DNA of 64,000 nucleotides, from NCBI RefSeq assembly GCF_003258835.1, contig NZ_NPEV01000001.1, positions 186,001 through 250,000 of the forward strand, in the 5' to 3' direction. A model generated the notes under the pieces. The model was not told the DNA's origin. It did not search any database and saw only the letters and a list, made by a program, of their open reading frames with translations. Source of the DNA: Rhodobium orientis. Lineage in GTDB: Bacteria; Pseudomonadota; Alphaproteobacteria; Rhizobiales; Rhodobiaceae. Shown piece by piece: positions 52,356 through 61,542 of the stretch; within the stretch, counting starts at the first letter, position 1, and the number at the start of each line of letters is the position of its first letter. The translations under genes were made by a program, and so were the position numbers.

Positions 52356-53597
52356 ATGAAGAGACATTTCACCGTTCTGGGCGCGGGCACCGTCGGCACC
52401 TGCTGCGCCCTGCAACTCCTCAGGGACGGCCATGACGTCACCCTGATCGACCGGGACGCCCCCGGCATGGGCTGCTCCTTCGGCAATGCCGGCATCATCC
52501 AGGTCGGCGGCCTGGTGCCGCTGTCGACACCCGGTATCCTCAGCCAAGTTCCCGGCATGATGCTGGACCCGAACGGGCCGCTCGTGGTGCGCTGGCAGTA
52601 TCTGCCGCGGCTGGCGCCATACCTGATCCGCTTCATCGCCGCGGCGGCGCCGCACCGGGTCGAGGCGGCGGCAACGGCGCTTTCCAGCATCCTGGCGCTG
52701 GCCGTCGACAGCTTCAAGCCGCTGTTCGATGCGGCCAATGCCTGGTCGCTGATCCGCGAGACCGGCGAACTCTATCTCTACAAGACCGATGCGGCCTTCG
52801 AGGCCGCGCGCTCGGCCCACGACATGCGCCGTCGCCACGGCATTCGCATCGAGACGATTCCGGTCGAGGCGCTGGCGCAGCTTGAGCCGGCGGTCGCGCG
52901 CATCTACAAGCACGCGCTGCTCTTCAACGATTGCATCAGCACGCTCGATCCGGCCGTGCTGACGCAGACCCTTGCCGGGAAATTCCGCGCCGATGGCGGC
53001 GAGCTGTTGCAGGAGACGGTGAACGATCTTGAGATCGATGCCGACGGCAAGCGCACGCTGATCACCTCCACCGGACGACGCAAGGTCGACGAGATCGTCA
53101 TTGCCGCCGGCGCCTATTCCAAGCCGTGGGCCAAGAAGCTCGGCTCCTATGTGCCGCTCGATACCGAGCGCGGCTATCACCTGATGCTGCGCAATGCGGG
53201 CGTGGAACTCGGCCGGCCGGTTGTCTTCGGCGACCAGAAATTCGGCGCGGTGTCGATGTTGGACGGCGTGCGCATTGCCGGCACGGCGGAACTCGCCAAG
53301 CTCGATGCGGAGCCCAACTACCAGCGCGCCTTCCGGCTGCTCAACCTCGCCAAAGAGGCGCTGCCGGACCTTCGCACCGACGACGTCACCCCGTGGATGG
53401 GGCACCGGCCGTCGACGCCCGACAGCCTGCCCGTGATCTGCAAGGCGCCGAACGCGGACAAGACCTATTTCGCCTTCGGCCACGGCCATCTCGGCCTGAC
53501 CATGGGGGGCGTGACCGGACGCCTGATCGCGGACCTTGCCGCCGGCCGGACCCCGCCGATCGATATGAAGCCCTTCAGCATCTCCCGTTTCGGCTGA
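52356..53597 (+). CDS. dadA: FAD-dependent D-amino acid dehydrogenase-like oxidoreductase
   Basis: A 413-residue flavoprotein of the DadA group. The FAD loop FTVLGAGTVGTCCALQLLRDGHDVTLIDRD opens the protein, GCSFGNAGIIQVGGLVPLSTPG follows, and the C-terminus has WMGHRPSTPDSLPVICKAP and FAFGHGHLGLTMG, all typical of D-amino acid dehydrogenases. It should oxidise an amino acid to the imino and then keto acid, passing electrons to the respiratory chain. L-hydroxyproline-epimer or glycine-oxidase-type activity is possible. Its 3' end overlaps the convergent GH3 gene by 23 bases. Confidence 0.86.
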   Translation: MKRHFTVLGAGTVGTCCALQLLRDGHDVTLIDRDAPGMGCSFGNAGIIQVGGLVPLSTPGILSQVPGMMLDPNGPLVVRWQYLPRLAPYLIRFIAAAAPHRVEAAATALSSILALAVDSFKPLFDAANAWSLIRETGELYLYKTDAAFEAARSAHDMRRRHGIRIETIPVEALAQLEPAVARIYKHALLFNDCISTLDPAVLTQTLAGKFRADGGELLQETVNDLEIDADGKRTLITSTGRRKVDEIVIAAGAYSKPWAKKLGSYVPLDTERGYHLMLRNAGVELGRPVVFGDQKFGAVSMLDGVRIAGTAELAKLDAEPNYQRAFRLLNLAKEALPDLRTDDVTPWMGHRPSTPDSLPVICKAPNADKTYFAFGHGHLGLTMGGVTGRLIADLAAGRTPPIDMKPFSISRFG

Positions 53598-54621
53598 CGG
53601 CCCCGGGGCCGGCGGCGAACGCACGCACGCGGCGGGCGGCGTCGCGCAGCCGCTCCTGCGGCAGCGTGCCTGCCGCGACCGCGTCGAGAATGCCGTCGGC
53701 GACCTCGTGCAGGTGGGGGCCGCCGACGACCAGCAGCAGGTCGGCTCCGGCGGCGAGCGCCGTGACCGCCACCTCGGCGACGGGCCGGCCGCGCAGGGTC
53801 GCCGGGGCGTCGAGATCGTCGGTCACCACCAGCCCCTCAAATCCGAACTCCCCCTTCAGAAGATCGATGACGGCCCGGGACGTGCAGGCGGCATTGTCCG
53901 GATCGAGGGCGGCGACGGGGGCCGGGCCGGCCATGATGCCGGAGACACCGGCCGCGATCGCGGCACGGAAGGGCAGGGCGTCGGCGATCAGCGTCTCGCG
54001 CGGGGTTTCCAGGGAGACGTCATACATCGCCGGATCGCGTGCGAGCTCGTTGAAGCCCGGAAAATGCTTGGCGACGGCGGCGATGCCGGCGGCCCGGGCG
54101 CCCCGAATATAAGCCGCGCCGATGCGGCCGACGTCTTCCGGCGATGCGCCGAGTGTGCGGCCCGACAGCCAGGCATTGCGGCCGGTCACCACATCGAGGA
54201 TCGGCGCCAGGAACGCGGTTACCGCGAGCCGGCGCGCCGCACGCGCCATTTCGGCGGCGCGGTGTTCGATGGTGGCGCTGTCCAGCTCTCGGATATCCTC
54301 GCCCTCGGCAAGGAACGGCATGAGGCCCTGCAGGCGCCGGATGCCGATTGGCTCCTGGTCGACGGCGACGATGAGGTCCGGGCAGGCCTCGCGCAGGCGC
54401 GCGATAGCGCCGGAAAAAACCGCTTCGGTTTCCGCGGCGAGGCGCTCGACCGACATGCGCCTTGCAAGGTATTCCGCGCGGGTCTCACCGATGAGGATCG
54501 ACGTGCAGCCGCACTCCAGGAGCGGCAGGGCGACGGCGTGGCAGTCCAGGCTCGCGAACGCCGGCAGCAGAACCGCAAAGGCATCGCGTGCAAGGTCGTC
54601 GGAGGCGGCGTCCGGGCTCAT
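53575..54621 (-). CDS. Glycoside hydrolase family 3 protein (NagZ-like) with altered catalytic loop
   Basis: A 348-residue TIM-barrel protein like cytoplasmic beta-N-acetylhexosaminidases. VDQEPIGIRRLQGL, AAVAKHFPGF and the nucleophile region GLVVTDDLDAPAT are present. In NagZ the KHFPG motif is followed by GHG and an Asp-Ser-His acid/base loop; here it reads KHFPGFNELARDPAMYD, so the conserved His is missing. Activity may be altered, with another residue as the acid, or the substrate may differ. ATG 54621 has GGAGGG upstream; the frame opens at 54678. The 3' end overlaps the dadA-like gene. Confidence 0.82.
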   Translation of the reverse strand: MSPDAASDDLARDAFAVLLPAFASLDCHAVALPLLECGCTSILIGETRAEYLARRMSVERLAAETEAVFSGAIARLREACPDLIVAVDQEPIGIRRLQGLMPFLAEGEDIRELDSATIEHRAAEMARAARRLAVTAFLAPILDVVTGRNAWLSGRTLGASPEDVGRIGAAYIRGARAAGIAAVAKHFPGFNELARDPAMYDVSLETPRETLIADALPFRAAIAAGVSGIMAGPAPVAALDPDNAACTSRAVIDLLKGEFGFEGLVVTDDLDAPATLRGRPVAEVAVTALAAGADLLLVVGGPHLHEVADGILDAVAAGTLPQERLRDAARRVRAFAAGPGAVSRNGRC

Positions 54622-54720
54622 GGCCGAAGGCCCTCCCTGCAATGAACGCGTCCCGTCCGGCGACCCTGTCTGAGGCATCGCCGACGAACGATCATAGCGG
54701 TCTCGCCCGTCGCGTGTCGC

Positions 54721-56457
54721 CTATTCGCCGGTTGCGGACGATGCCGCCGCCCTGCGCCGCGCATAGGGCGCGCCGAGGGGCTGGCTGCCGGCGACATAGG
54801 GCGCGTTTTCCTCGTCGGCATCGGAGGCGTCGCGATAGACGTTCTTGGGCGGGGCGACGACGGCGTCGCGGCCCTTGGAAAAGCTCTGCTCGCGGACGAT
54901 CAGCCGGTAGGCCTTGTTGAGGGTCATTGCCCGCTCGGCCGAGGGATAGAGCAGCACGGCGACGTCGTCCTTCAGGGCGTCCAACATCTCCGGGCGCAGC
55001 GTGCCGTTGTCGTCGAAGAACTTTTCGATGATCTCGCTATTGTTGCGGAATTCGTCGCCGGCGCCGTTGTTCTTGAGGTAGTAGGCATATTCCGGCTCGC
55101 CGTCGGTGCGGATCGGGTCGGGCACGCCGCGAAGGCCCTTTTGCGTCCAGTGGTACCAGCCGCCGTTATGGGCGTTGGCGCCGAGCTTGCGGGAGAACGC
55201 AAAGACGTCGTCGTCGGTGACCCCGACGCCGCCATGGCAGCCCATGCAGAAGACGGTCTCCTCGAAGCTCTGCGGCCTGAGGCTGCCGTCAGCGGCCTCG
55301 ATGAAGGCCTGCAGGCGCCAGCCGGTGCCGTTGGAAATGCCGTGTTCGGTATCGCCGAAGAACATGGCGATGCGGTCGGGAAAGTCGGTCCGCTCCTTGG
55401 CCTCAGCGAGATGGCCTTCCTCGCGGTCGGCATAGGTCTGCCACCGCGTCTTGACCATGTAGCGGACCTCCTTCATGTGCGGCGCCATCTTCACCTCGCC
55501 GGTGGCGTCGTCGATGTCGATGTAGCGCACGGTGTGGAGGAACTCCGTGCCGAGCGGATAGAGCCCGGCGGCGAGCGGCGCCTCGCCGTTCTCCTGCAAA
55601 GCCTTGGCGGCGCCGACATAGGACATGTCGCGGCCGTCCAGCGGCGCCCAGTCATAGGTCACGTGCGTCGCCGTGCCGAGGCTGCCGTCGCGGTCGAGGT
55701 CGACGCCGTAGCGGGTCTCGTCGGTCGCCTCGATGGGCACGTTGCGCCGGGTGATGAGTGCCTCGACGATGGCAAGGTTTAGCTTGTAGACGGCAAGGTC
55801 GGTGCTGCCGGAGGCAGCCTGCCGGTAGGGCTCGGCAAGGCGGATGAGGACGTCGTCCGTGGAGCCGTTGGTCGGCCAGAAGCCGCCCGGCAGCGGCGCA
55901 TAGGCAAAGGCGCGCCAGCCGGTCGGCGTGCCGGCCGGATCGCGGTCGAAGCCTTCGGCGTCGAAGGAAAAACGGCAGTCAGGGACGAAGCCGCCCCATT
56001 TGCCGTCGCCGTCGGCGTCCCAGCCGGCCGGCAGATCGGCGAGTTTCTCGGAGAGGGCGAGGCCACCGTTAGCGCTGCGGTAGTTGTCGGTGCGGACATA
56101 GGCGAGGATATCGGCGTCGGTGGTCGCGGCGACCTCGGCCGAGCGGTCCCTGAAGAGGTTGGTCCAGGGATTTTTCAGGGCGGGGGCCGGCAGGGCGTAG
56201 CTCATCTGCAGGTCGTCATCGTGGATCCAGGTCGGCGGTCGCGAGCGCGCATGGCAGGTGAAGCAGGGATTGTGCACCCGGTGCGCGTCGTCGACGATCT
56301 TCGTGTAGCACTGGCTGGGGATGTATGCCGTCGGGTTGTGCAGTGTCCCGGAGGTGAGGTCCGCCGCCGCCGCGCCGGTCGCAAATCCCGTCGCAAGCGC
56401 AAGGGCGGCCGTTGCCGACAGGAGGGCCCTGGACTGCTTCTGGCGGTGGATTTTCAT
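54721..56457 (-). CDS. Exported diheme c-type cytochrome-like protein
   Basis: A 578-residue protein that I cannot assign to a named family. A Sec signal (LLSATAALALATGFATGAAAAD) directs it to the periplasm. Two CxxCH haem c motifs are present, CFTCH near residue 70 and CMGCH about two thirds along the protein. Two calcium-binding-like loops, DADGDGKWGG and DLDRDGSLG, lie between them. ATG 56457 is 9 bases after AGGAG; an ATG at 56466 touches that site. It follows the rubredoxin gene by 46 bases in an operon headed by a PhoX-family gene, so an electron-transfer role with them is plausible. Confidence 0.75.
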   Translation of the reverse strand: MKIHRQKQSRALLSATAALALATGFATGAAAADLTSGTLHNPTAYIPSQCYTKIVDDAHRVHNPCFTCHARSRPPTWIHDDDLQMSYALPAPALKNPWTNLFRDRSAEVAATTDADILAYVRTDNYRSANGGLALSEKLADLPAGWDADGDGKWGGFVPDCRFSFDAEGFDRDPAGTPTGWRAFAYAPLPGGFWPTNGSTDDVLIRLAEPYRQAASGSTDLAVYKLNLAIVEALITRRNVPIEATDETRYGVDLDRDGSLGTATHVTYDWAPLDGRDMSYVGAAKALQENGEAPLAAGLYPLGTEFLHTVRYIDIDDATGEVKMAPHMKEVRYMVKTRWQTYADREEGHLAEAKERTDFPDRIAMFFGDTEHGISNGTGWRLQAFIEAADGSLRPQSFEETVFCMGCHGGVGVTDDDVFAFSRKLGANAHNGGWYHWTQKGLRGVPDPIRTDGEPEYAYYLKNNGAGDEFRNNSEIIEKFFDDNGTLRPEMLDALKDDVAVLLYPSAERAMTLNKAYRLIVREQSFSKGRDAVVAPPKNVYRDASDADEENAPYVAGSQPLGAPYARRRAAASSATGE

Positions 56458-56503
56458 ATCGGTCATCTCCTGCCGGCGGCCGGCGCTTTCTCAAAAAACG
56501 GAC

Positions 56504-56854
56504 TCAGGCCTTCACCCAGACCTCGACCCATTCGCCCAAGGGTTCGAAATCGCGTTTCGGGTCGGCGCAGATCGGGCAGATCCAGTCGTCCGGCAGGTCC
56601 TCGAAGGCAACGCCCGGCGGAATCGGATTGTCGAGGTCCTGCACATTCAGGTCGCCGACCGAGGGGTCGTAGACATAGGGCTCGCACTCCTCGTTGGTGC
56701 ATTCCCATTTCTGCAGCCGTTTCAGTGCCATGCCGGGTGCTGGCGGAGTGGTGGGCGGCGAGCTTGCCGCGGCCGGCCGGGCAAGGAGGGGAGCGATAAA
56801 CAGCGCCGCCAGGGTTTTGAGGGCGCCGCGTCGCGGCAGCATTCGGTACATCAT
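56504..56854 (-). CDS. Rubredoxin with N-terminal export signal
   Basis: A 116-residue protein. The last 70 residues form a rubredoxin: [19 protein letters not shown] then [17 protein letters not shown] and FEPLGEW. The iron ligands are Cys pairs in CTNEEC and CPIC. The first pair is spaced C-x4-C instead of the usual C-x2-C. The N-terminus ([25 protein letters not shown]) has a twin-Arg-like RRGALK followed by a hydrophobic stretch and an Ala-rich end, so export or membrane anchoring is likely, which is unusual for rubredoxins. ATG 56854 is preceded by AGGAAG. It lies between the PhoX-like and diheme genes. Confidence 0.82.
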   Translation of the reverse strand: MMYRMLPRRGALKTLAALFIAPLLARPAAASSPPTTPPAPGMALKRLQKWECTNEECEPYVYDPSVGDLNVQDLDNPIPPGVAFEDLPDDWICPICADPKRDFEPLGEWVEVWVKA

Positions 56855-56967
56855 CACGCCATGCTTCCTACGCGGGACATCCGGTCCATCCGTCAGGCAT
56901 GCGGGCGGCCGGAAGTGTCTCCCGGCCGCAGGATGTGTCGTCCGGTCCATCGTGACCGGAAGGTCGC

Positions 56968-58725
56968 CTACTTCTCGGCGATCGCCGGGAACGGGCCGAC
57001 ATAGCCGATATAGGCGCGGGCATCGGCGGCGTCGGAGAGCTTGTCCTGGTCGGATTCGCCATAGGGGTGCTGGATGACGGCGATCAGGTAGCCGTGGCCG
57101 TTGATGTCGCCGTACCAGTAGGGCGAGGTGGTCTCAGAGCCGTACGGTGTCGTCATGATCCGCGTCAGCGCCTTGCTGTCCATGTTGTAGGCCCAGATGG
57201 CGTCGTTCTGGTGGCCGGAGCCGGTGTCCTCGCCGATGATCAGGGTCCGGGTGCCCTTGACGAAGGTGAGGTTGTCCGGGTTGGCGATGGCATCGACGTC
57301 GCACTTGTTGCCGGCATAGGGGCTGCCGTCCTCGTAGGAGGTCTCCTTGCCTTCGACCACGGAGCGGATGGCGCTGGCGACCATGTCGCCGTCGATGTCG
57401 AGTTCGTAGACGGCGCCGCACTTGTTGGAGCCGACCTTGATGTCGTTGCGGCCGCCCTTGTCGTATTTGTCGGTCGCCTTGCCGTTCTTGGCGTTGTCTT
57501 CCATGCCGCGCTCCACGGCGGAGATCGCCAGATAGAGCTTGGAGGTCGCCGGATCGAAGGTGATGCCTTCCATCTTGCGGAACTCGGTGGTGGCGCCCAT
57601 CATCGAGGCATAGCGCCGGGTCTCGAGCCGCGAGGCGGCCAGTTCCATGCCGTCCCTGACCTTCAGGCACTCGGCCGCGCCCTCGGCGTTGGAGCCCATG
57701 AAGCCCTCGCCGCAGGAGCCGTCCTCGGCCATCTCGCCGACCTCGAAGATGTCGGAGAATTTGGTGCCGGCCTCGATCAGCTTCTGCACAGAGGCATCGT
57801 CGGCATGGCCGAGGTCGACCCAGGAAAGGTCGGCGGCGCCGGCGCCCTCATTGGAGGTCTGGGTCCACTTGGCGGCATAGAGCGTGCCGGCGGAAAGATC
57901 GCCCGCCGTGTCGGCGACGAAGCGGAAGAGGCCGACATTGGTGCCGTCGTCGGAGATGTAGACGGTCTTTTCGTCGGGCATGACGTAGCCGAGCTCGACG
58001 GCGACGCGGCCGGTGGCAAAGTGCTTCTGCGGCGTTGCGGTGCCGTCCTCGGCAACGGTCACTTCGGTGACAAAGCCGTAGCGGTAGGCGTTGTAGGCGG
58101 CGCGGAAGTCATCGACCGTCATGTCGGACGGATTGACGCCAAAATAGCGGACCATCGGCTTGTTGTAGTCGTCGATGTCCTCGATCGTCTTGGCGTCCTC
58201 GATGGCGCGGGCATCGGCCGGGTATTCTTCCGAACCCAGATGCGTGCCCCAGGGGGTCACCGAGCCGGCGCACGGGACCCACAGGCCGCCGAAGGCGGAG
58301 AAGTCGACCGGCTTGGTGGAGACGGCGGTCAGCATGCCGTCGTCGCCCTGCTTCAGCTCGGTGACATACATGGCGCCCGGCCGGGATTCGAAATGGCTGA
58401 CGGAGAACAGCTTGTCGCCGACGGGCAGCAGCGAGGTGAAGTCGGCATCGACGGAGACGTGGGTCGAGCCGTCCTCGTTCTTGACCGGATTGCCGTCCTT
58501 GTCGGTGAGGATGCCGACGTCCATGTCGCCGGAGCGCATGAGGACGTGGTAGCCGATCTTGTGCTCGGCGCCGTCGACGGTGACGGCATCGGACGCGACC
58601 GCGGCACGCTTCTCGGCATCGGTTTCCGGGAACTTCACCGGCGAGAACGACATCTCGGCGGCCATGGCGGCCGTGGAAAGCCCCGTCAGCACCGTGGTGC
58701 ACAGGAGCAGAGAGCGAATGGTCAT
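56968..58725 (-). CDS. PhoX-family (PF05787) exported protein
   Basis: A 585-residue beta-propeller-type protein related to alkaline phosphatase PhoX. The Sec signal is [18 protein letters not shown]. The family block [21 protein letters not shown] contains the Cys and Glu residues that bind iron and calcium in PhoX, and the C-terminal block [26 protein letters not shown] is also typical. Classical PhoX uses a Tat signal, whereas this one looks Sec-dependent. It may be a phosphatase or a redox member of the family, since its operon partners are a rubredoxin and a diheme protein. ATG 58725 puts the signal at the start. Confidence 0.85.
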   Translation of the reverse strand: MTIRSLLLCTTVLTGLSTAAMAAEMSFSPVKFPETDAEKRAAVASDAVTVDGAEHKIGYHVLMRSGDMDVGILTDKDGNPVKNEDGSTHVSVDADFTSLLPVGDKLFSVSHFESRPGAMYVTELKQGDDGMLTAVSTKPVDFSAFGGLWVPCAGSVTPWGTHLGSEEYPADARAIEDAKTIEDIDDYNKPMVRYFGVNPSDMTVDDFRAAYNAYRYGFVTEVTVAEDGTATPQKHFATGRVAVELGYVMPDEKTVYISDDGTNVGLFRFVADTAGDLSAGTLYAAKWTQTSNEGAGAADLSWVDLGHADDASVQKLIEAGTKFSDIFEVGEMAEDGSCGEGFMGSNAEGAAECLKVRDGMELAASRLETRRYASMMGATTEFRKMEGITFDPATSKLYLAISAVERGMEDNAKNGKATDKYDKGGRNDIKVGSNKCGAVYELDIDGDMVASAIRSVVEGKETSYEDGSPYAGNKCDVDAIANPDNLTFVKGTRTLIIGEDTGSGHQNDAIWAYNMDSKALTRIMTTPYGSETTSPYWYGDINGHGYLIAVIQHPYGESDQDKLSDAADARAYIGYVGPFPAIAEK

Positions 58726-58827
58726 GAATGACACCCCGTGATTTTTTGAGACTGGTGGGAAAGGCATTTTTCCGGCCGGAGCGATGCTGCCGGCCGAAAG
58801 CTCTTTGTTTTCAACGATTACGAGACA

Positions 58828-58841
58828 TTCTTAATTAAGAA
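58828..58841. promoter_or_regulatory. Perfect AT palindrome upstream of the PhoX-like operon
   Basis: TTCTTAATTAAGAA is a perfect 14-bp palindrome about 100 bases before the PhoX-like start, inside the 320-base divergent gap to the histidine phosphatase gene, which holds no gene. It is the only strongly AT-rich patch there and is a good operator candidate. No convincing Pho box was found. Confidence 0.5.
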
Positions 58842-59045
58842 CATGACGCTGCTATGAAGGTGGCAGGCGGTTTCGGGTGCGGCAAAACCGTCGCGGCGCG
58901 GACCGGAGCGTTTCCGTGAAGGAAATCAAACGGTGCCGGGGTCGGGACACGGTCGGACTTTCAGCCGGCCAATTGGGGATTGCGGGGCGATCTTGTTCTC
59001 GTCCAAGATGCCGGCCCCGCATCACTGCAAGGAGAGTTCAGGCCC

Positions 59046-59723
59046 GTGCCGACCCGTATCTTTCTCGTGCGCCATGGCGCAACGACCCTGACCGCGGAGG
59101 ACCGGTTCGCAGGCTCGTCCGACGTGCATCTTTCAGACGAAGGACGGCAGCAGGTCGCCCGGCTCGCCGAGCGGCTGAGCGGCCACGATCTCGATGCGGT
59201 CTATGCCAGCCCGATGCACCGCACGATCGAGACCGCGACCATCCTCGCCGAACCGCACGGGCTGGCGCCAATCGTGGAACAGGGCCTGCGCGAGATCGAC
59301 TACGGGCACTGGGAGGAGAAAAGCCGGTCGGAGGTCGAGCGGAATTTTGCCGAGGAATACGCGATCTGGCAGGAGGATCCGTTCACGATCGCCCCGAAGG
59401 GCGGGGAATCCGGCGTCAACGTCCTCAACCGCGCGCTGCCGGTGGTCCGGCGGATCGTCGAGGCGCACCGGCACCGCAATGTCCTCGTGGTCTCCCACAA
59501 GGGCACCAACCGGCTCGTCATCAGCAGCCTGTTAGGCTTCGATGTGCGTGGCTACCGGGATCGGCTAGACCAGAGCCCGGCGGCGCTCTCGATCCTCGAT
59601 TTCATGACCGATTCCCGTGCCCGGCTGAGGCTCCTCAACGACGTCTCGCACTATGAGGGCATCCCGGATCGTATCCTGACGGATCGGCTGTCGAGCTGGT
59701 GGGACCGCTCGGGCAAGGGGTGA
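59046..59723 (+). CDS. Histidine phosphatase family protein (phosphoglycerate mutase-like)
   Basis: A 225-residue protein of the branch 1 histidine phosphatases. The nucleophile motif LVRHGATTLTAEDRFAG, the second Arg region DAVYASPMHRTIETA, EIDYGHWE and the second catalytic His in VVSHKGTNRL are complete. It should dephosphorylate a small phosphate ester (alpha-ribazole phosphate, 2-phosphoglycolate or sugar phosphates in relatives). The GTG at 59046 is 11 bases from AAGGAGAG; the open frame begins at 58980. It is divergent from the PhoX-like operon. Confidence 0.88.
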   Translation: MPTRIFLVRHGATTLTAEDRFAGSSDVHLSDEGRQQVARLAERLSGHDLDAVYASPMHRTIETATILAEPHGLAPIVEQGLREIDYGHWEEKSRSEVERNFAEEYAIWQEDPFTIAPKGGESGVNVLNRALPVVRRIVEAHRHRNVLVVSHKGTNRLVISSLLGFDVRGYRDRLDQSPAALSILDFMTDSRARLRLLNDVSHYEGIPDRILTDRLSSWWDRSGKG

Positions 59724-59740
59724 TGGCACGCCTTGCCGTT

Positions 59741-59757
59741 TGCCGCCGGCAGCGGCA
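59741..59757. terminator. Short hairpin between convergent genes
   Basis: TGCCGC and GCGGCA pair over a five-base loop in the 54-base gap between the convergent histidine phosphatase and DUF2778 genes. It is weak, with no T-run. Confidence 0.25.
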
Positions 59758-59777
59758 TTGACCGAGTGCGATAGCCC

Positions 59778-61139
59778 TTACAATGCCGCCATGTAGGTGG
59801 GCAGTTCGTCGAGGCTGCGGACGACGATCATGCGCTTGATCCGGCCGCGCTTGAAGGCGGTGAGGAAGCGGTCGTAATTCTTGAAGACGACGCAGCCATT
59901 GGACTGGGAGCTGTCGCCGCGGGCATACATGTAGGTATGGGCCAGCAGGCCGTCGCGGTTGAATTTCTTGCGGCCGTCGGCGGGCAGCAGGCGGATCGCC
60001 TCGACGCCGTGGAAGCGGCGCTCGCGCATCACCAGATTGTAGAGATTGGGCGGCGTCGGGCCGCGGTTCTTCTTGGTGACGTAGCGGGGATTGTCCTTCA
60101 TGTGGGCAAGGCCGGAATGGGCTTCCAGCTTTTCGCCGTTCGGCATGTGGACCGTCGCCGATTCAATGACATAGACCGCGACGCGGCTGCCCGGACCGGG
60201 CAGTTCGGAGCCGTCGGAACCGCGGAACAGCTTGCCGAAGATGCTGCTCGACGTCTCGCCGTCGACCTCGGTCTCGCGGGGTTCGGGCGAGGCGTAGGCA
60301 AGCGTTGCCGCCACATCGCTGCGCACGGCCCTTGCGGGACGTTCCGGACGGGGGCGCGGGCGGACATCGGCAATGACCGGCAAGTCGGGTGTTTCGACGT
60401 CGAGGCTGACGACCGTGCGGGTCCCGGCCTCGGCGGCAATCTGCGGCAGGGGCATCGGCATGGCGAAGTCGACCGGCAGGGATTCGGTGGCGATGCGGGT
60501 GCCGGCATCCGGGATGGCGCCGGTGACGATGCCGAAGGTGGCCGGGTTGTGGGCCCAGGCGAAGCGCTGGTCGAGGTCGATGGAAAGGGTAAGCGCTGCC
60601 ACCTCATCGCTTTCGACCATAGTGACGGCCGGGGTGAGGAGGCCGGCGACGTCGCCTTCAAGGCCGCCCGTCAACCAGACGGTCGAGGACTGCCGGGCGA
60701 TATCGGCCGGATCGTAGACGAGGGCGTATGAGACGGGCAGGCGGGCAACCGCCGGGGCGGCCTTGGCTTGCTGTTTTATCCCGTCGACCGGGCTTGGCAG
60801 GCGATCCCGGCGGTCGTTCCGCGCGACGGTCTCGGCTTTGCCGGGAGTTCCGGGCACGCCGGCCTTGGGAGTGCGGTTCTTGTGCCGGACGGTCACAACG
60901 CGTGCGGTCTTTGCCGGCGCGGACTTGCCGGCCGCCGGGTCGGCCTCATTGGCCGAGATGCGCCGGAAGTCGGGCCGGCCGACGAGGCCTTCCGACAATT
61001 GCGAAAAACCCTGGGCGAGCACGGCCAGCATCACCAGGGCCACGAGGACGCCAAGGCCTGCTGCGGCAAGGCCGGCATAGGGATACCGTCTCAGGCCGAC
61101 GCGCTTGGCCTGCGTTTGCGCTGCAAAGTCACCGCTCAT
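59778..61139 (-). CDS. DUF2778 (Tlde1-like) L,D-transpeptidase-type membrane protein
   Basis: A 453-residue protein with one membrane helix near the N-terminus (YAGLAAAGLGVLVALVMLAVL), a proline/alanine-rich linker region, and a C-terminal domain ending in the catalytic block GDSSQSNGCVVFKNYDRF. The Cys in NGC and upstream His of this block resemble L,D-transpeptidase-type enzymes that act on peptidoglycan; DUF2778 domains are common in Hyphomicrobiales. It should be anchored in the inner membrane with its domain in the periplasm. ATG 61139 is preferred because it precedes the helix by about 20 residues; GTG/ATG starts at 61247 or 61382 would add a basic extension. Confidence 0.7.
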   Translation of the reverse strand: MSGDFAAQTQAKRVGLRRYPYAGLAAAGLGVLVALVMLAVLAQGFSQLSEGLVGRPDFRRISANEADPAAGKSAPAKTARVVTVRHKNRTPKAGVPGTPGKAETVARNDRRDRLPSPVDGIKQQAKAAPAVARLPVSYALVYDPADIARQSSTVWLTGGLEGDVAGLLTPAVTMVESDEVAALTLSIDLDQRFAWAHNPATFGIVTGAIPDAGTRIATESLPVDFAMPMPLPQIAAEAGTRTVVSLDVETPDLPVIADVRPRPRPERPARAVRSDVAATLAYASPEPRETEVDGETSSSIFGKLFRGSDGSELPGPGSRVAVYVIESATVHMPNGEKLEAHSGLAHMKDNPRYVTKKNRGPTPPNLYNLVMRERRFHGVEAIRLLPADGRKKFNRDGLLAHTYMYARGDSSQSNGCVVFKNYDRFLTAFKRGRIKRMIVVRSLDELPTYMAAL

Positions 61140-61542
61140 GACCGGCCACCCACTGCACGCAACGACACGGTCTTCGGCGATCCGCACCGGTCGTCGCGCT
61201 GCGGCCAAACTCTCGTCACTTCGGAACTCATACGCTTGCCTTCCCATCCCGGAGCCCTTGGGCCTGTGGATGTCTTGTCCTGTTGCGATATCCCCATTCG
61301 CCCCTTCGGTCCGTCGACGGGCGCTTGCTGTCCGGCGCAAAGCGCGGAAAAAGCATAAAAAGCCGTCGACGGCGGCAAGCATTGAATAACCAAAATCTGC
61401 AAGATTCCGTTAACGCTGGTGGATGTGAAGCGGCGGCGGTTGCGATGGGCGAGCGTCCGCAAGCCGCGGCACCAAACCTGCAGAAAACGGTCATTTTGTG
61501 GTGGAGGGCCGCGGCGGATCGCGCGTCCGTGCCGGGGTTCGC
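61140..61542. other. Gap between DUF2778 and LacI genes
   Basis: About 400 bases without a convincing gene. The part up to 61382 is open in frame with the DUF2778 gene and could be its longer N-terminus. The rest contains an AT-rich stretch near 61381-61420 (TTGAATAACCAAAATCTGC) that may hold its promoter. No operator-like palindrome was seen. Confidence 0.5.

Noticed and set aside
57067-58731. Long plus-strand open frame opposite the PhoX-like gene
   Set aside because: It is rich in Val, Asp, Gly and His repeats typical of antisense, while the minus strand shows a signal peptide and PhoX-family motifs.
58800-58860. Possible Pho box upstream of the PhoX-like gene
   Set aside because: Only scattered GTCAT-like matches were found and not the two direct CTGTCAT repeats with correct spacing.
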